NCBI GenBank assembly: GCA_905250025.1
Contig: CAJNOJ010000075.1
Location: forward strand, 352,831-416,830
DNA length: 64,000 nucleotides
From: Adineta ricciae
Taxonomy: Eukaryota; Rotifera; Eurotatoria; Adinetida; Adinetidae
Direction of reading: 5' to 3'
A program made the position numbers and the translations under genes. Positions within the stretch are counted from its first letter, which is position 1. Each line of letters opens with the position of its first letter. This document shows positions 42,269 through 53,300 of this stretch, one piece after another. Under the pieces are notes generated by a model. That model ran no database searches. It had not been told where the DNA came from and was given only the letters and a program-made list of their open reading frames with translations.

Positions 42269-44590
42269 TTAATTTTGAATAATAAAATTTTTCGAAAAAG
42301 CATTGTATGGTTCTTTACCAAATAGATTATTTTTCACTCCATTATGACGAATTCGATATAAATCTTTACCAGTTGGATATATTGATGGAATAAACCATTC
42401 AACAGTAATTATACTATGATCAATTGCTTCTCTTTTCCAATGAAAACGTGTTTCAATATCAGAATCAGTTAAAATTGGAATCCATGTTTGATTTACATAT
42501 CGATCAATATAAAGATAAGATTTTTCTGTGAAAAGATCATTACGCGGATTTGCACCCCACCATGAACAACGAACAATATCACCTGGTTTATATGATGAAT
42601 TTACATCAGTGATAACATCACCAAATTTCTTTCCAATTGGTACACCATCCCATATTGGTGGTAAAACAAATGAAAATGTTTTTCCTCTCATATCATAAGG
42701 TTGTGGACCAGATGGTACTGATTGATTTCGTGCTAATTTTGTTGCTAAATCATCATAAATTTGTTGATAAGCAGCTAATGTATGTGGACCATATAATGTT
42801 GAAGCACCTTCATAACGTTGTTGTTGATATTCTTCATATGTTGTTATATAATGTGTATAACTATTAGAAAGACCAGCAATAACAACATGACTATCCGATG
42901 TCCATGTACCCTTTTAAAATAGAAGAAGAAGAAGTAAATAAATGAAATGTAATAAAATATGAAATTACTGCATTGATCAATGCTTGTTTTACTGTTGCTT
43001 TAAGTCTTCGTCCACTCATTGTTGTAAATTCACCAGGAAGTCCAATAATATATAATTGACCAATTTGAAAGATTTGTTGTGGTAAAACAAAAGGAACCCA
43101 TTCAATTGGTTTAATAAGACCCACATCGAGTAAAATTGGTTTTGGTGCTTGACATTTAATTTGTTCTGGTGTTGGTTTCGCTAAAAATGCTGAAACAAAT
43201 TGCCAAAAAGGATTTGTCGAATTTTTCGATTGAGTAAAATCAAAATCTCCTGGTCCATCGGTCGTTCCAGCAGCAAATCCATAACCAAGTGCTGCTTGAC
43301 ATGTTGTTTCATTTCGTTTTGTTGATGTAAATCGACTACTTACATTAATTGTCTTGAGAAAAGAAAAGAAAAGAATGAATGAAAAATGCAAATTGTGAAG
43401 AAATCTTTTACTTGCATATCAATATATGTATGTCGATATTGAACATTTCCATTGAGAAATGTTTGTGCTCTATCGTATAAATCTTTTGCTGTTTCAAATT
43501 GTCTTTGTCCAATAATTGTATTTGATTCATACATATCTTTTCCTGGTCCAAAAGCGATACATTTTTCTGTTCTTCCATGACATGTTGATGTTGCAAAATC
43601 ACAAGGTAAACCAGTATCAATACATTTCGGTCCCATTAGATTTGGACTGACATCACCTTCATTACTTTGTCCAAATGCTGCAACAAATTGACCTTGTCCC
43701 GGTAAAGTTCCTATTGGATTTTTTGCTTTTTCAAATAAATACGATGCATAACCTTTATTATCTCCAGCAACTAATAAATTTGTATTGTTTAAACTAACTG
43801 CATGAACAGGATAAAAATTCATCATTCCAATTTCATTTTTTCCATCAAAAGATTCAAATCTTAGAACAGTCATTTCATGATCTGTATTATCTGTATAATT
43901 ATTTTTATCAATATTATTTAAATATGAAGCTGGTGAACGATTAATATTTGCATTATTAACTTGTCCAATATTGATTTTAATTCTTCCTAATTGAAGATTT
44001 TGATGTGCATGTTGAATAGCTTGAACAATACCATTAACACATACTTCCCAATTTTCTTTAACAAATCCAAATGTTGTAATATCAACAAGTGCAGTTCCAC
44101 CTGTTCCACCTGGTGTTGAATGTGTATGTGTACCTGAGATTAAAACATTTTTTTCATTATAAATTTTTGATCCAAATGTTTTATTTAATCGATCCGCAAC
44201 TTCTGTTTTAACAATTTGAAATGCCATTCCATTATCAACTGATACATAAACAACACGATTATTTTCATTATTCGGATCACCAATGATAAATGCACGTGCA
44301 CGCATTCGTTGTAATAAACCTTGACCACGTTGTTTAGGAACAGCATATCCCATAAAACCAACTAAAATATTCAAAATAACAATGGGATTTGAAGGAGAAG
44401 AAACAAAGGAAATACTTTCGGCAACTTGACCAGTTATATCATAAATACCCGCACCGATCTAAAGAAAAAGAAAAAGAATTTGAATTTGAAAAAGAAATGA
44501 AATTACTAAGAATTGTTCAGGATCGTTCTTAATTGATTGAACATATTTATTGCAGAGAAAAAAGAAAAGAAAAGTGAAATAAAATCTCAT
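42269..44590 (-). CDS. Neutral ceramidase, complete, five exons
   Basis: Exons on the minus strand are 44590-44507, 44458-44416, 44361-43412, 43352-42969 and 42910-42269. Splice phases are consistent and give about 700 residues (human ASAH2 is about 780). The first exon is a signal peptide (MRFYFTFLFFF...). Exon 2 reads IGAGIYDITG and joins to GFMGYAV. Family motifs: ISGTHTHSTPGG (metal-binding histidines), NANINRSPASYL (catalytic serine region), AFGQSNEGDVSPN, and LYIIGLPGEFTTMSGRR. The C-terminal immunoglobulin-like domain ends the protein. Neutral ceramidases split ceramide into sphingosine and fatty acid at the cell surface or outside the cell. The gene converges on the GGT-like gene with 109 bp between stops and diverges from the gene at 44910. 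The start was chosen because it alone gives a signal peptide and an in-frame splice. Confidence 0.93.
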
Positions 44591-44909
44591 TTGAAATGAT
44601 TTTTTCTTTGATATGAAAAGAAAAGATCTTTGTTTTATATTATTATCTTTTATTAAGATAAACGAACATTCAAGTACGAGTTTGTTTTCATCACAAAGAA
44701 ATCTCTTGTGACGTCATTTTGTATTATTTTCTCTTTTTCTTACTTTTCCTAAACATTTTCAATGATTTTCCTTCGAATTAATTAAACAAAAAGCTTTTCT
44801 TTTTCCTTTTCAAATATCAAATTAAAACAAAAAGAATTTTAAAATAAAAGAAAAAAAAAGCAAACTTGTTTCTTTTCTTTTTCTTTTCAACATTGTTTCA
44901 GTTTGAGAA
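44591..44909. promoter_or_regulatory. Divergent promoter region with a 3' splice site for the plus-strand gene
   Basis: A 319-bp AT-rich spacer separates the divergent ATGs at 44590 (minus) and 44910 (plus), so it probably carries both promoters. A pyrimidine-rich run ends in TTTCAG at 44901, nine bases before the plus-strand ATG: a spliced-leader or 5'UTR intron acceptor. No TATA box could be assigned with confidence. Confidence 0.45.
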
Positions 44910-45978
44910 ATGTTCAATACTCAAATCTTTCAATGGAAATCTTTTCTCATCTTGTTTTTCTCAATTCTTTTTCTTTTGTTCAATTTTCGAAGAATTTTTC
45001 CCCAGAAACTTTTTCGAGAAAGTCGCTCAGATGTGAAATATATTCGATCACCATTCGATCGAACATTAGCATTTATTCGATGGAATTCTGCTCATATTCA
45101 ACGAATTCCATTAATAGAAAAATATCGTCCATTTTTCAATGAATTACATTATTCAATTCCATCATTTACAAATCAAGTCAATTTAACAGCAGATGGATTA
45201 ATTAAATATGATTTTCCTTATAAAATGGTCAGTGAAACAATGGAAATTATTTTAAATGGAACTTATTCATCGATTCAAGGAATTCTTTTCTTTCATTTTG
45301 ATGTAAGTTCAATTGCACAGATTTTTACGAATAAAAATGTGGATGAGAGATTATTTTCGAGTTGATCATAGAAGAAAAGACTTTTGTGATAAGAATTCTT
45401 AATCGAATATGTTTCTTGTTATTTAGGCGTGGATAAATCCATTTAAATTTGTTGGAATGAATTTTGAAAATATTTGGTTTCTCGATTCCACTGTTCCTCC
45501 ATTTATTTGTATGAAAAGTGAAAAGGAAATCTTTTGGTGGTCCGATATAAATGGTCTTCAACGAATTTCTCAAAAAGCGAGAAAACTTTTAGAAGAAAAA
45601 CATCCGAAAAAATATTTCATTAAAGATGAAAATGAATTTTGTGTCGGTTGGTCGGATATTTATTATATTCCACGAAGATTTTTTCGTGATTTTATTCTTT
45701 TATCGAATATTTATCATTCGGCAGGAACATTTCATGAAATAGCGATTCCAACAATTGTGAAAATTATCGATTTTACTTATCGTTTATCAAATTCTCATTC
45801 AATTATAACAAAAATTTCGGATTGTTGGGGAAATTGTTGTAGTTCAGGAGCCAAATCAATTGATTTACAAATGAGAAGATGTGGACATCGAATGGATTTG
45901 AATAACGAAATTATTCAAAAGACTTTTCTTCAATCTTTACAATCTCAACTTTCTCTTATCAACAAAACTTTTTCATAA
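44910..45978 (+). CDS. Type II membrane protein, possible glycosyltransferase, unidentified family
   Basis: Two exons, 44910-45302 and 45427-45978, with a 124-bp phase-0 intron, give about 314 residues. Residues about 12-25 form a signal anchor (FLILFFSILFLLF) after a short N-tail, the plan of Golgi type II enzymes. The lumenal part contains FFHFDAWINPF, FENIWFLDS, CVGWSDIYYIPRRFF and GTFHEIAIPTIV. The order of an acidic HFD motif, a Trp/Asp motif (GWSD) and a late His-Glu motif is typical of glycosyltransferase-fold proteins, and I recall similar uncharacterised proteins in fungi. That resemblance is from memory and the function is not proven. The downstream end has cysteines (CWGNCC). The gene shares a divergent spacer with neutral ceramidase. 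Confidence 0.7.
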
Positions 45979-46000
45979 CAAATTTCTTTTCGAAGATCAA

Positions 46001-46222
46001 ATGAACAAATATTTTTTCTTCTTTTTAATAAAAACATCTCATTTTACAATTAATCGTTTTATCGTTGAAGATTTACGAAACAATTTCAAGAATCATTTCT
46101 CATCGAAAGAATGTCGAAATACGTTTCAACATATTCTTGTCGAATCAACGATGATCAAGGTTATTTCACAGATCGAATCTTTGAAGAAGAAGAAGAAAAG
46201 TTCGTTTTCTTTATTTAGATGA
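46001..46222 (+). CDS. Short unidentified reading frame, possibly a 5' exon of the AIG1-like gene
   Basis: A 73-codon frame begins 22 bp after the preceding stop. It starts with a hydrophobic run (YFFFFLI) and has plausible amino-acid composition to residue 50, then a lysine-rich tail read from a GAA/AAG run and the T-rich 3' splice site. The 3' splice site at 46218 suggests the end is intronic. A donor in the right phase to join the GTPase at 46227 is not obvious, so it may be a separate small gene, an exon or chance. Confidence 0.25.
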   Translation: MNKYFFFFLIKTSHFTINRFIVEDLRNNFKNHFSSKECRNTFQHILVESTMIKVISQIESLKKKKKSSFSLFR

Positions 46223-46226
46223 ATCG

Positions 46227-47000
46227 ATGAACAAAAAATATCGAAGATTTCAAATGAATAAATTGATTGATGAAACGTTGGAAATGAATCGACGATTAAA
46301 TAAATATGAAATCTTTCAAAGAAAAACTTTAAATCTCGTTTTTATGGGTAAAAGTGGAATTGGAAAGAAAACGATTTCAAATGTTTTAGAAAATCCCTTT
46401 TATATTTCATCACCATCGAAACTTTATTATGAAAATACTCAAATAGATCTTCATCCAATTTCCATTCAAAATTGTCATTTCAATCAACCAAATTGGATTT
46501 GTTGTTTAAATATTTTAAGTACATGTGAAATAATGAAGAAAACAAAGAAAATTATTGACAAATGTGTTCAAGAAGATTTAACACATATTCATTTCTTTGC
46601 TTTTGTTTGTAATTTTCAAAAGAATTTAGATGAACAGGAAATTCATTCATTAAAATTTATCGTCAAAAATTATTCGTTTTTACGAAAATATTTTTATTTG
46701 ATTTTTACACATTGTGAAGAAACAAATTCAATCGAAAGGAATGACAAATTAAAAGAATTCTTTCAATGTGAACATTTACAACATTATCATTTTGAAGAAT
46801 TTTTCAATGAAAAAATCTTTTTTCTCGGTTCATTAAGATCTCAATTATTATCTTCTCCAGATAAAACTTTATTTCAAGAACAATTCAATAAAATCTGTTT
46901 AATGAGAAATATTTTTCTCGATTTTCTCTCGAATTTGAATCCAAATGATTATTTTCATATTGAACAAATTTCTTCTTTAAATAATTGTCATATTTTATAA
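46227..47000 (+). CDS. AIG1/GIMAP-like GTPase domain protein, degenerate
   Basis: A single exon of 257 residues. A P-loop lies at about residue 40 (LVFMGKSGIGKKT). The family norm is GKxGxGKS, so the magnesium-binding Ser is replaced by Lys with a Thr next to it. The G4-like segment reads YLIFTHCEE. A G3 DxxG motif is not recognisable, so nucleotide hydrolysis is doubtful. AIG1-like GTPases form filaments or coats on membranes and are expanded in several invertebrates and plants. A 3' splice site (TTTATTTAG ending at 46218) lies eight bases before the ATG, which supports this start and suggests trans-splicing. The family assignment rests on the P-loop, the spacing and the THCE motif. Confidence 0.65.
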   Translation: MNKKYRRFQMNKLIDETLEMNRRLNKYEIFQRKTLNLVFMGKSGIGKKTISNVLENPFYISSPSKLYYENTQIDLHPISIQNCHFNQPNWICCLNILSTCEIMKKTKKIIDKCVQEDLTHIHFFAFVCNFQKNLDEQEIHSLKFIVKNYSFLRKYFYLIFTHCEETNSIERNDKLKEFFQCEHLQHYHFEEFFNEKIFFLGSLRSQLLSSPDKTLFQEQFNKICLMRNIFLDFLSNLNPNDYFHIEQISSLNNCHIL

Positions 47001-47147
47001 TGAAGAAAGAATAAAAATAGTGAGAAAAGAAAAGAAAGACATTTTTGTGTTATCTTTTTGTATAAGAAATATTTCATCAACATTCTTTATTTACTTATTC
47101 GAGTTTAGAAAGGAGAAAGTTTCTTATCTGTGTGATAATTGTGGACN

Positions 47148-47274
47148 TGTCCTTCTTGTCCACTTATTCCAATTCCAATATGAGCTTCTAAAGAAAAAAA
47201 AAAGATTTTTTTAAAATCTTTTTTTTTTCTTTAGAAGCTCATATTGGAATTGGAATAAGTGGACAAGAAGGACA
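47148..47274. repeat. Perfect 62-bp inverted repeat with 3-bp loop next to an N, probable fold-back artefact
   Basis: 47148-47209 and 47213-47274 are exact reverse complements around three Ts (47210-47212). The left arm begins directly after the N at 47147. The right arm contains the start of the P4-ATPase exon (acceptor AG at 47233-47234), so the left arm is a backward copy of coding sequence. A contig end folded back during assembly explains this best. Confidence 0.85.
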
Positions 47275-48558
47275 ACAAGCTGTTTTAGCGAGTGATTTTA
47301 GTTTTGGTCAATTTCGTTATTTAGAAAGATTATTATTAATTCATGGAAGATTATCTTATCTTCGTGTATCAAAATTTTTACGTTATTTCTTTTACAAAAA
47401 TTTCGCTTTTACATTTTGTCATTTTTGGTTTTCATTCTTTTGTGGTTTTTCAGCACAAGTAACAAATATGAAAGAATGTCAATAGATTAATCATTGTTTC
47501 TCTTTAGACTGTCTATGATCCAATGTATGGAGCTTTATATAATTCCTTATTTTCAACATTTCCAATTTTATTTTTAAGCATCTTTGATCGAGTAATTCTT
47601 TATTTGAATTTTATCTTTAATTTCTTTTCTTTTTTCAAAGGATGTCAATGATAATTATTCGTTAAACAAACCGTATTTGTATGTCAATTTGATCTTTTTT
47701 GTGTTTTACTTTAGAGAGAGAAAAATGTTTGTTTAGATATATTCCCGGGCAAAAAGATGAATTTTTCAACAAAAAAGTTTTAATCAAAAGTATTTTTCAT
47801 GGAATTTTATCTTCATTGCTCATTTTCTTCATAACATATCTATCGATATCGAATGGTAAAATGATTGAAATGGATCTTCAATCATTTGGATTTTTAATTG
47901 GAACAATTATTGTCATTATCGTTAATCTACAAAATGCTTTGCAAATTTGGTATTGGACAATTTATTATCATTTAGCATTATGGTTAACAATTCTCATTTA
48001 TTTTCTCTTTCATTTAACACTTTATTCGACATATCTAATGAAATTCTTTCGAACAAATTATACTTATGTCGGAGTTGCCAAACAAATTCTCTTCGATCCG
48101 AAGTTTTATTTGATTTTAATCTTAATTTGTGTTGTTCTTCTTTTACCCGTATTTATCCAAGAGTAAGACGAATATTTTCGATAAAAATCAAAGAAAAATT
48201 TCTTTTCTCGAGTAGATTTTATCAAATGCGATTCATTCCCGATGAGACGAACAAAGCTCGTTATAATCAAAAATATCGTTATGAAGAAAAAGCACGATTT
48301 ATTGAACATATTCGACCAAAAAAACATTTGCGAAAACGTTTACCAAGATCAAGTTATGCTTTTGCTCAACAAGAAGGTTGGGGAAAATTAATAACATCAG
48401 GAATAATGCAAACTAAAAAGAAACCACATACAAGAGCATCACATGATCTTAATGTTTGTCCTTTTTTTTTCAAATCTTTTTATTTCTTTTGTTTTCAATT
48501 TTAGATTCATCAACGAAAAAGTCGAATTTATTCAACAAATCTTACTGGAACTTTATAA
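47235..48558 (+). CDS. P4-type phospholipid flippase (ATP8 type), C-terminal third only
   Basis: Six exons, 47235-47458, 47508-47591, 47641-47678, 47737-48162, 48216-48453 and 48505-48558, splice in frame and give about 353 residues. The first exon carries the end of the P domain and the start of the membrane block: [20 protein letters not shown], then [34 protein letters not shown], and in the next exons [11 protein letters not shown] and [13 protein letters not shown]. At least four further TM segments follow, and a cytosolic tail with [13 protein letters not shown]4-ATPases move aminophospholipids from the outer to the inner leaflet. The actuator, the phosphorylated DKTG motif and the N-domain should lie upstream but are lost at the N/palindrome junction. 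Broken by assembly, not necessarily in the genome. Confidence 0.85.
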
Positions 48559-48703
48559 AATCACATTTGATTTCTTTTTTTTTTCTTCAAATAATAAATC
48601 TTCATTTTTTTTCATATTCTCTTATTACGAAAAATATCGTTCAGGTCAAAGTATCTTTTGACTGCTCGTATATTTCATTGTTGATGATCGATTAATATTT
48701 GTT

Positions 48704-48726
48704 NNNNNNNNNNNNNNNNNNNNNNN
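48704..48726. other. Assembly gap of 23 Ns
   Basis: A run of 23 Ns separates the end of the P4-ATPase gene from the orphan 3' end of a kinase gene. The true distance is unknown. Confidence 1.
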
Positions 48727-49077
48727 TATAAAGGAAAATGTGATACACCATTTCCACTTCGATGGTCTTCACCAGAAGTTTTACTTTATCAAGAATATAG
48801 TTTCAAATCTGATGTTTGGTCATATGGAATACTTCTTTGGGAAATATTTTCACTTGGTCAAATGCCTTTTAATGATTCAATAACAAATGATATGGCTGCT
48901 AAAAGAATTAAAACAGGACAAATGTTAAATAAACCATCTTTAGCTAATGAAAATATTTATCAAGATATTATTCAACAATGTTGGATATTTAAATCTGATG
49001 ATCGACCAAGTTTTTCAATTTTAAAAGAAGTTTTTAATAAAATCTTTCAACGATCAACACCACCATTGTCATTTTAA
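48727..49077 (+). CDS. Tyrosine kinase, C-terminal lobe fragment
   Basis: The frame begins at the N gap and runs 116 codons to TAA. It covers kinase subdomains VIII to XI: PLRWSSPEVL (tyrosine-kinase form of the APE motif), FKSDVWSYGILLWEIFSLG, and CWIFKSDDRPSF with the conserved Arg. The Pro-hydrophobic-Arg-Trp motif before the P+1 loop separates it from Ser/Thr kinases. The ATP-binding lobe, the catalytic HRD loop and any receptor or SH2 part lie in or before the gap, so the subfamily cannot be told. AATAAA follows at 49123-49128. Confidence 0.85.
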   Translation, partial: YKGKCDTPFPLRWSSPEVLLYQEYSFKSDVWSYGILLWEIFSLGQMPFNDSITNDMAAKRIKTGQMLNKPSLANENIYQDIIQQCWIFKSDDRPSFSILKEVFNKIFQRSTPPLSF

Positions 49078-50362
49078 TGATTTATTTATTTATTTTTCAA
49101 ATGGTTTCTGTATTTTCTATGAAATAAATTAATAAAATGCAAATATAATATCAAGTTGAAAAGTTTCTTATATATCAATGATTTATTCATAAAATCTTTT
49201 CGTATTTTAAGTTTATTTTTAACAAATTGATGTCATTTTTCGAATATGAATTTCGTTAATAGAGAGTATCATAAACTTTAACGTCTTTTTAGAGAATACT
49301 TTTGTGTCACTTTAAAAGATTTCAAAAACAACATTGATCTGTTTTTACAATGATAATTTTGGATTTCATCAGAAATAAAACCATTCGAAAATCGATATTC
49401 TCATATTTTCGTTGGGATTTTACTTAGCGAACATCTTGAGGATGTGACACGCTTTTATATTCTACAAAAACGTATAACACAGATTAAATGAACCTCTCAC
49501 AATTTTTTCATTTATTCTTAGACATAGAAAAAAAATAACTTTTTTCATAAAATGATTCCTTGTCAAATTCTCTACAATCATAGATAATTTTATTATCTTA
49601 AATAATCTCCATTATTTGGAGACATGCGATACAATGAAAATTGATCCAAGAATTCTAACTTTCAAAGGCATTGTTTTTTTCGATTTTTTTCATAGCACAT
49701 TTTTATTCTTTGATCAATGTTCTTTTGGATGTCACTCTATCCCATATACAGTAATCCCATGGATTATATTCACAAGAAATCATTTTATAAAAAATGTTTT
49801 TTTTTTCTATGTCTATTAATAAATGAAAAAATTCTAAATTCTGAGAGATTCATTTGATTTGTGTCATTCATTCGTTCTTTAAAAACTTTCTTTCTACATG
49901 GTCTGATAGAGAAAAAATACTCTATTTATATATTATATGATCAAGTAGTAATGCTGGTTTGAAACTACATTTAATCTATACTGATTCTATCTATGTGATT
50001 GTGGTTGGATCGTTTCTGATCGGTTATGTTCATTTTCTGACAATTTCTTTGCCATTGGAATCGACTGGAACTATATCGAAACCGACTCAGATTTCAACAG
50101 GTCCAGTCGTCGAAACGATCGACTTGGGTACATAGCCTACTTACTTTTTTAGTATACAAAAGTCATTTAATAATCAACTAATGGAAAGTTTGTGCAATAA
50201 ACATTAGATTATTGCCTTATGGGTTTCTAGGTGTGCGATATTCAAATACCGTGGATTGACGTCAATGCTTTTAAATTAAAAAGAAGGGAATTTTATAAAT
50301 TTCATCGACGAAAGAGACGATTCTGTACTATTTTTGTTTTTAGATAGATAAAAGAAGTACTG
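49078..50362. other. Intergenic region, about 1.3 kb
   Basis: AT-rich, with a polyadenylation signal for the kinase near 49123 and no supported gene. A more GC-rich stretch at about 50030-50110, rich in CGAC/GTCG words, may be an old repeat. At its right end a T-rich tract ends in TTTTTAG at 50343, 19 bases before the next ATG, a likely spliced-leader or 5'UTR acceptor. Confidence 0.5.
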
Positions 50363-53300
50363 ATGAATTTTGTTCGTCGAATCAAACAAACAATAAATGA
50401 ATTGAATTTCTTTGAATTAGAAACAATTCGTTTAGAAAATTTTGATCAACAAAAAGCAATCATAGCGACAAGGATTTATATTATACTTTTCTCAATACTT
50501 TTAACAATTCTGGTTACTTATTTGACATTACAAGGCGAAACTCGTACTATCACTCTTAGTAATCCATTAGAATCCGATTTTACAACTCTTTTCAAAGAAT
50601 ATCCAAATAGTTTAACATGTCCATGTCAACAAATAACAATTCCCTATGAAATATTTCTGAAAATAATAGTTGAATATCATCCAATTTGTTCAAGTATATT
50701 TGTTAGTGATGATTGGATAAATCTCTTATTTAATTATAATATGAGTTATTTTTATCCTCTTGATTTTCGTTCATCATCTTTGGGACAATTTCAAATACTT
50801 TCATCATTATGTTCACTTTCCAAACAATATCTTGATGAACATATTCAAGATTTACTTTCTGATAGTTTTCTTACACCAATAGCTCTTTCATCACAATTAC
50901 TTGATCATCAAAGTCAATCACAAAGTTCATTCATTCGAGCATCCTCAACAAATGCTTTTTTGCAATTGTTACAATTAATTCGTAGTGCAACTTCTATTGA
51001 CGTGTTACAGAACGCTGCACAAACTGCACGACTTTCGCGATCGCGGGTGATCTATGATGGATTAATAACGACAACTCTGTATAGCACCCATTTTTCTGAT
51101 CGAAATGGTACTATTTGCGGTTGTGATCTTGAATCTACTTGCTCATCATCATTTTCTGGCTTTTTTAATTTATCAGCTTATGAGACTGTGCCTGTTGGAG
51201 ACTATACATTCTCTCAATCATTGATAACCAAAGTGCCAGGATTTGTTGTTGGATGTTATGCACTTGAATCACTTTTGAAATCATCACTTGAATGTTTATA
51301 CGATTTACAATGCTTAAATATTATATTAAATTTCTTTCCACATATCAATATAAACAATATTACTTATCTAAATAGAAATAAAACAAAATATTTAATTGAT
51401 ACACTTGTTAATGTACTTGTCGAAAATTTATTTATTGAAAATTGGACAATTAATAGTTCATTTCAAAATTATTATAATATGTGTGCACCTCTTTTATGCA
51501 CATATACATTTATTCAATATAATAACATATTATATATTATAACACAAATCTTAGGACTTTATGGTGGATTAGTTATTGTTCTTCGTTTTATTATACCTTA
51601 TATACTCCTCAAATTTAATAAACGTGTTCGTCATGAATCAACAGAAATTACTCGTAAGTTTGATTATCTATTTGAAGGAAGAAGATTGAGTTATGTACGA
51701 TATGTTTTACTTCCACTGAAACATGAGTTTTTTTTTCATTCTGTAATCTGTATACACTCTCGAAATATATTTTCTTAATTCTTGTTTTTCTCGTATAGAA
51801 ACTCGTTTGATCGATCGTTTTCGAATCTTATGTCAGTCAATGATTGATCATCTAAAACAATTAAATTTATTTAAGAAATTTGATGCAACACGTAATGATC
51901 CTTATGAATTACAAACATCACGTATAGCTACTCGTTTTTTTCTCATTGTCTTTCTTTTAACAATGTGTATTTTGGTAATTTATGTCCTCGTAAGTGTTCG
52001 TACACAATCATTCACTATTTTACAACCATCACAGAGTACTTTTGAAAATCTACACATGAAATATTCAAGTGAAGTGAAATGTGCATGTAAACAATCATTT
52101 ATTTCATACGAAAGCTTTATATCTTTGTTACCCGAGTATCATCCAGTCTGTTCAAGTTTATTTGTATCTTCGGCTTGGCTAGCCTCACTTTCGTCTGCAA
52201 ATTGGTTGGATACATCTTTTAGTTTTAAGGATTTTCGAGCAACAGGTATAGTTATTTTCCAAGTGATTAAAACCTTATGTTCGTATGCTGAAATAATAAT
52301 AAGAAATTCTTGGCAGAATTTCAAACAATCTCTATATGTTACCGAATTTGCATTGTCGAAAAGTGAAATTATTGAAGAGATTCAAGGAATAATAAGTCAA
52401 TTTCAATCAGGTACTATTGCTGATTTTAAACAAAATTTGGATACTATTCGATTACACACAATAAATACATTGAGTACTAGTATGGTAAATGGTGGTCCTG
52501 GTTCTTATAAATTATTGAATACTACTGATACTTATATTGATTTTCAATATATTTCAGCAGATTGGGATGAATGTTCTTGTGCATTGACTGATGATTGTAT
52601 TGTTCCAATGGTATTTTATGAATATCCTAACTCACTTTCTCCTTATTCACCTATTCTCTTATTCAATGTTCCTGGATTATTCGTTGGTTGTTTTGCTATC
52701 CGATCAACTTTTCATTCATCACTTGAATGTTTCTATAATGAAACTTGTCTAAGTACAATTGAAACAATGATTCGTTCTAATCGATCTATTAGTGTTGTTA
52801 GTCTGAATCAAAGTCAAACTCGATATTCACCCAATTCATCTATTGAAACAATATTTAATGAATTGATTTTGGAAAAATGGGGTACGAAAATTGAATACGA
52901 TCGTTATTATGAAGTATGTGCTCCTATTTCTTGTACTTATACAACTATAAAACATAATGATCTCACATATATTGTTACATTTTTACTGGGTTTATTTGGT
53001 GGTGTTTCCATATCATTAAAAATTCTTGTTTTATTTCTCGTTCAATGGATACGAAATCAATCTCGATCAAATTTGAATCCATCGAGTAAATAATTAAACA
53101 AGAATAAATATCGATATTATAATATTTCATTTTTAGATTTGAACGAACAAAATTTTCTTCAACGTTTCTCTCAATTAATAAATAAATTGAAGATAAAAAT
53201 CCAAACACATAATATATTCGAAAGTGAATTATCATGGTTTAATGAACAACGTCGTCAAAAAGAAATCCAAACTACTCGTATTTATTTTCTTCTTTTATTA

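Noticed and set aside
42637-42867. Plus-strand frame opposite the ceramidase exon
   Set aside because: It is the antisense shadow of the last neutral ceramidase exon.
47020-47214. 64-codon plus-strand frame across the N and the palindrome
   Set aside because: Half of it is the backward copy of the flippase exon, so the frame is an artefact.
48106-48327. Minus-strand frame across the flippase tail
   Set aside because: Antisense shadow of the P4-ATPase exons, which have strong family motifs.
49616-49819. 67-codon plus-strand frame
   Set aside because: No motif, poly-T derived hydrophobic residues, and no splice or start context.
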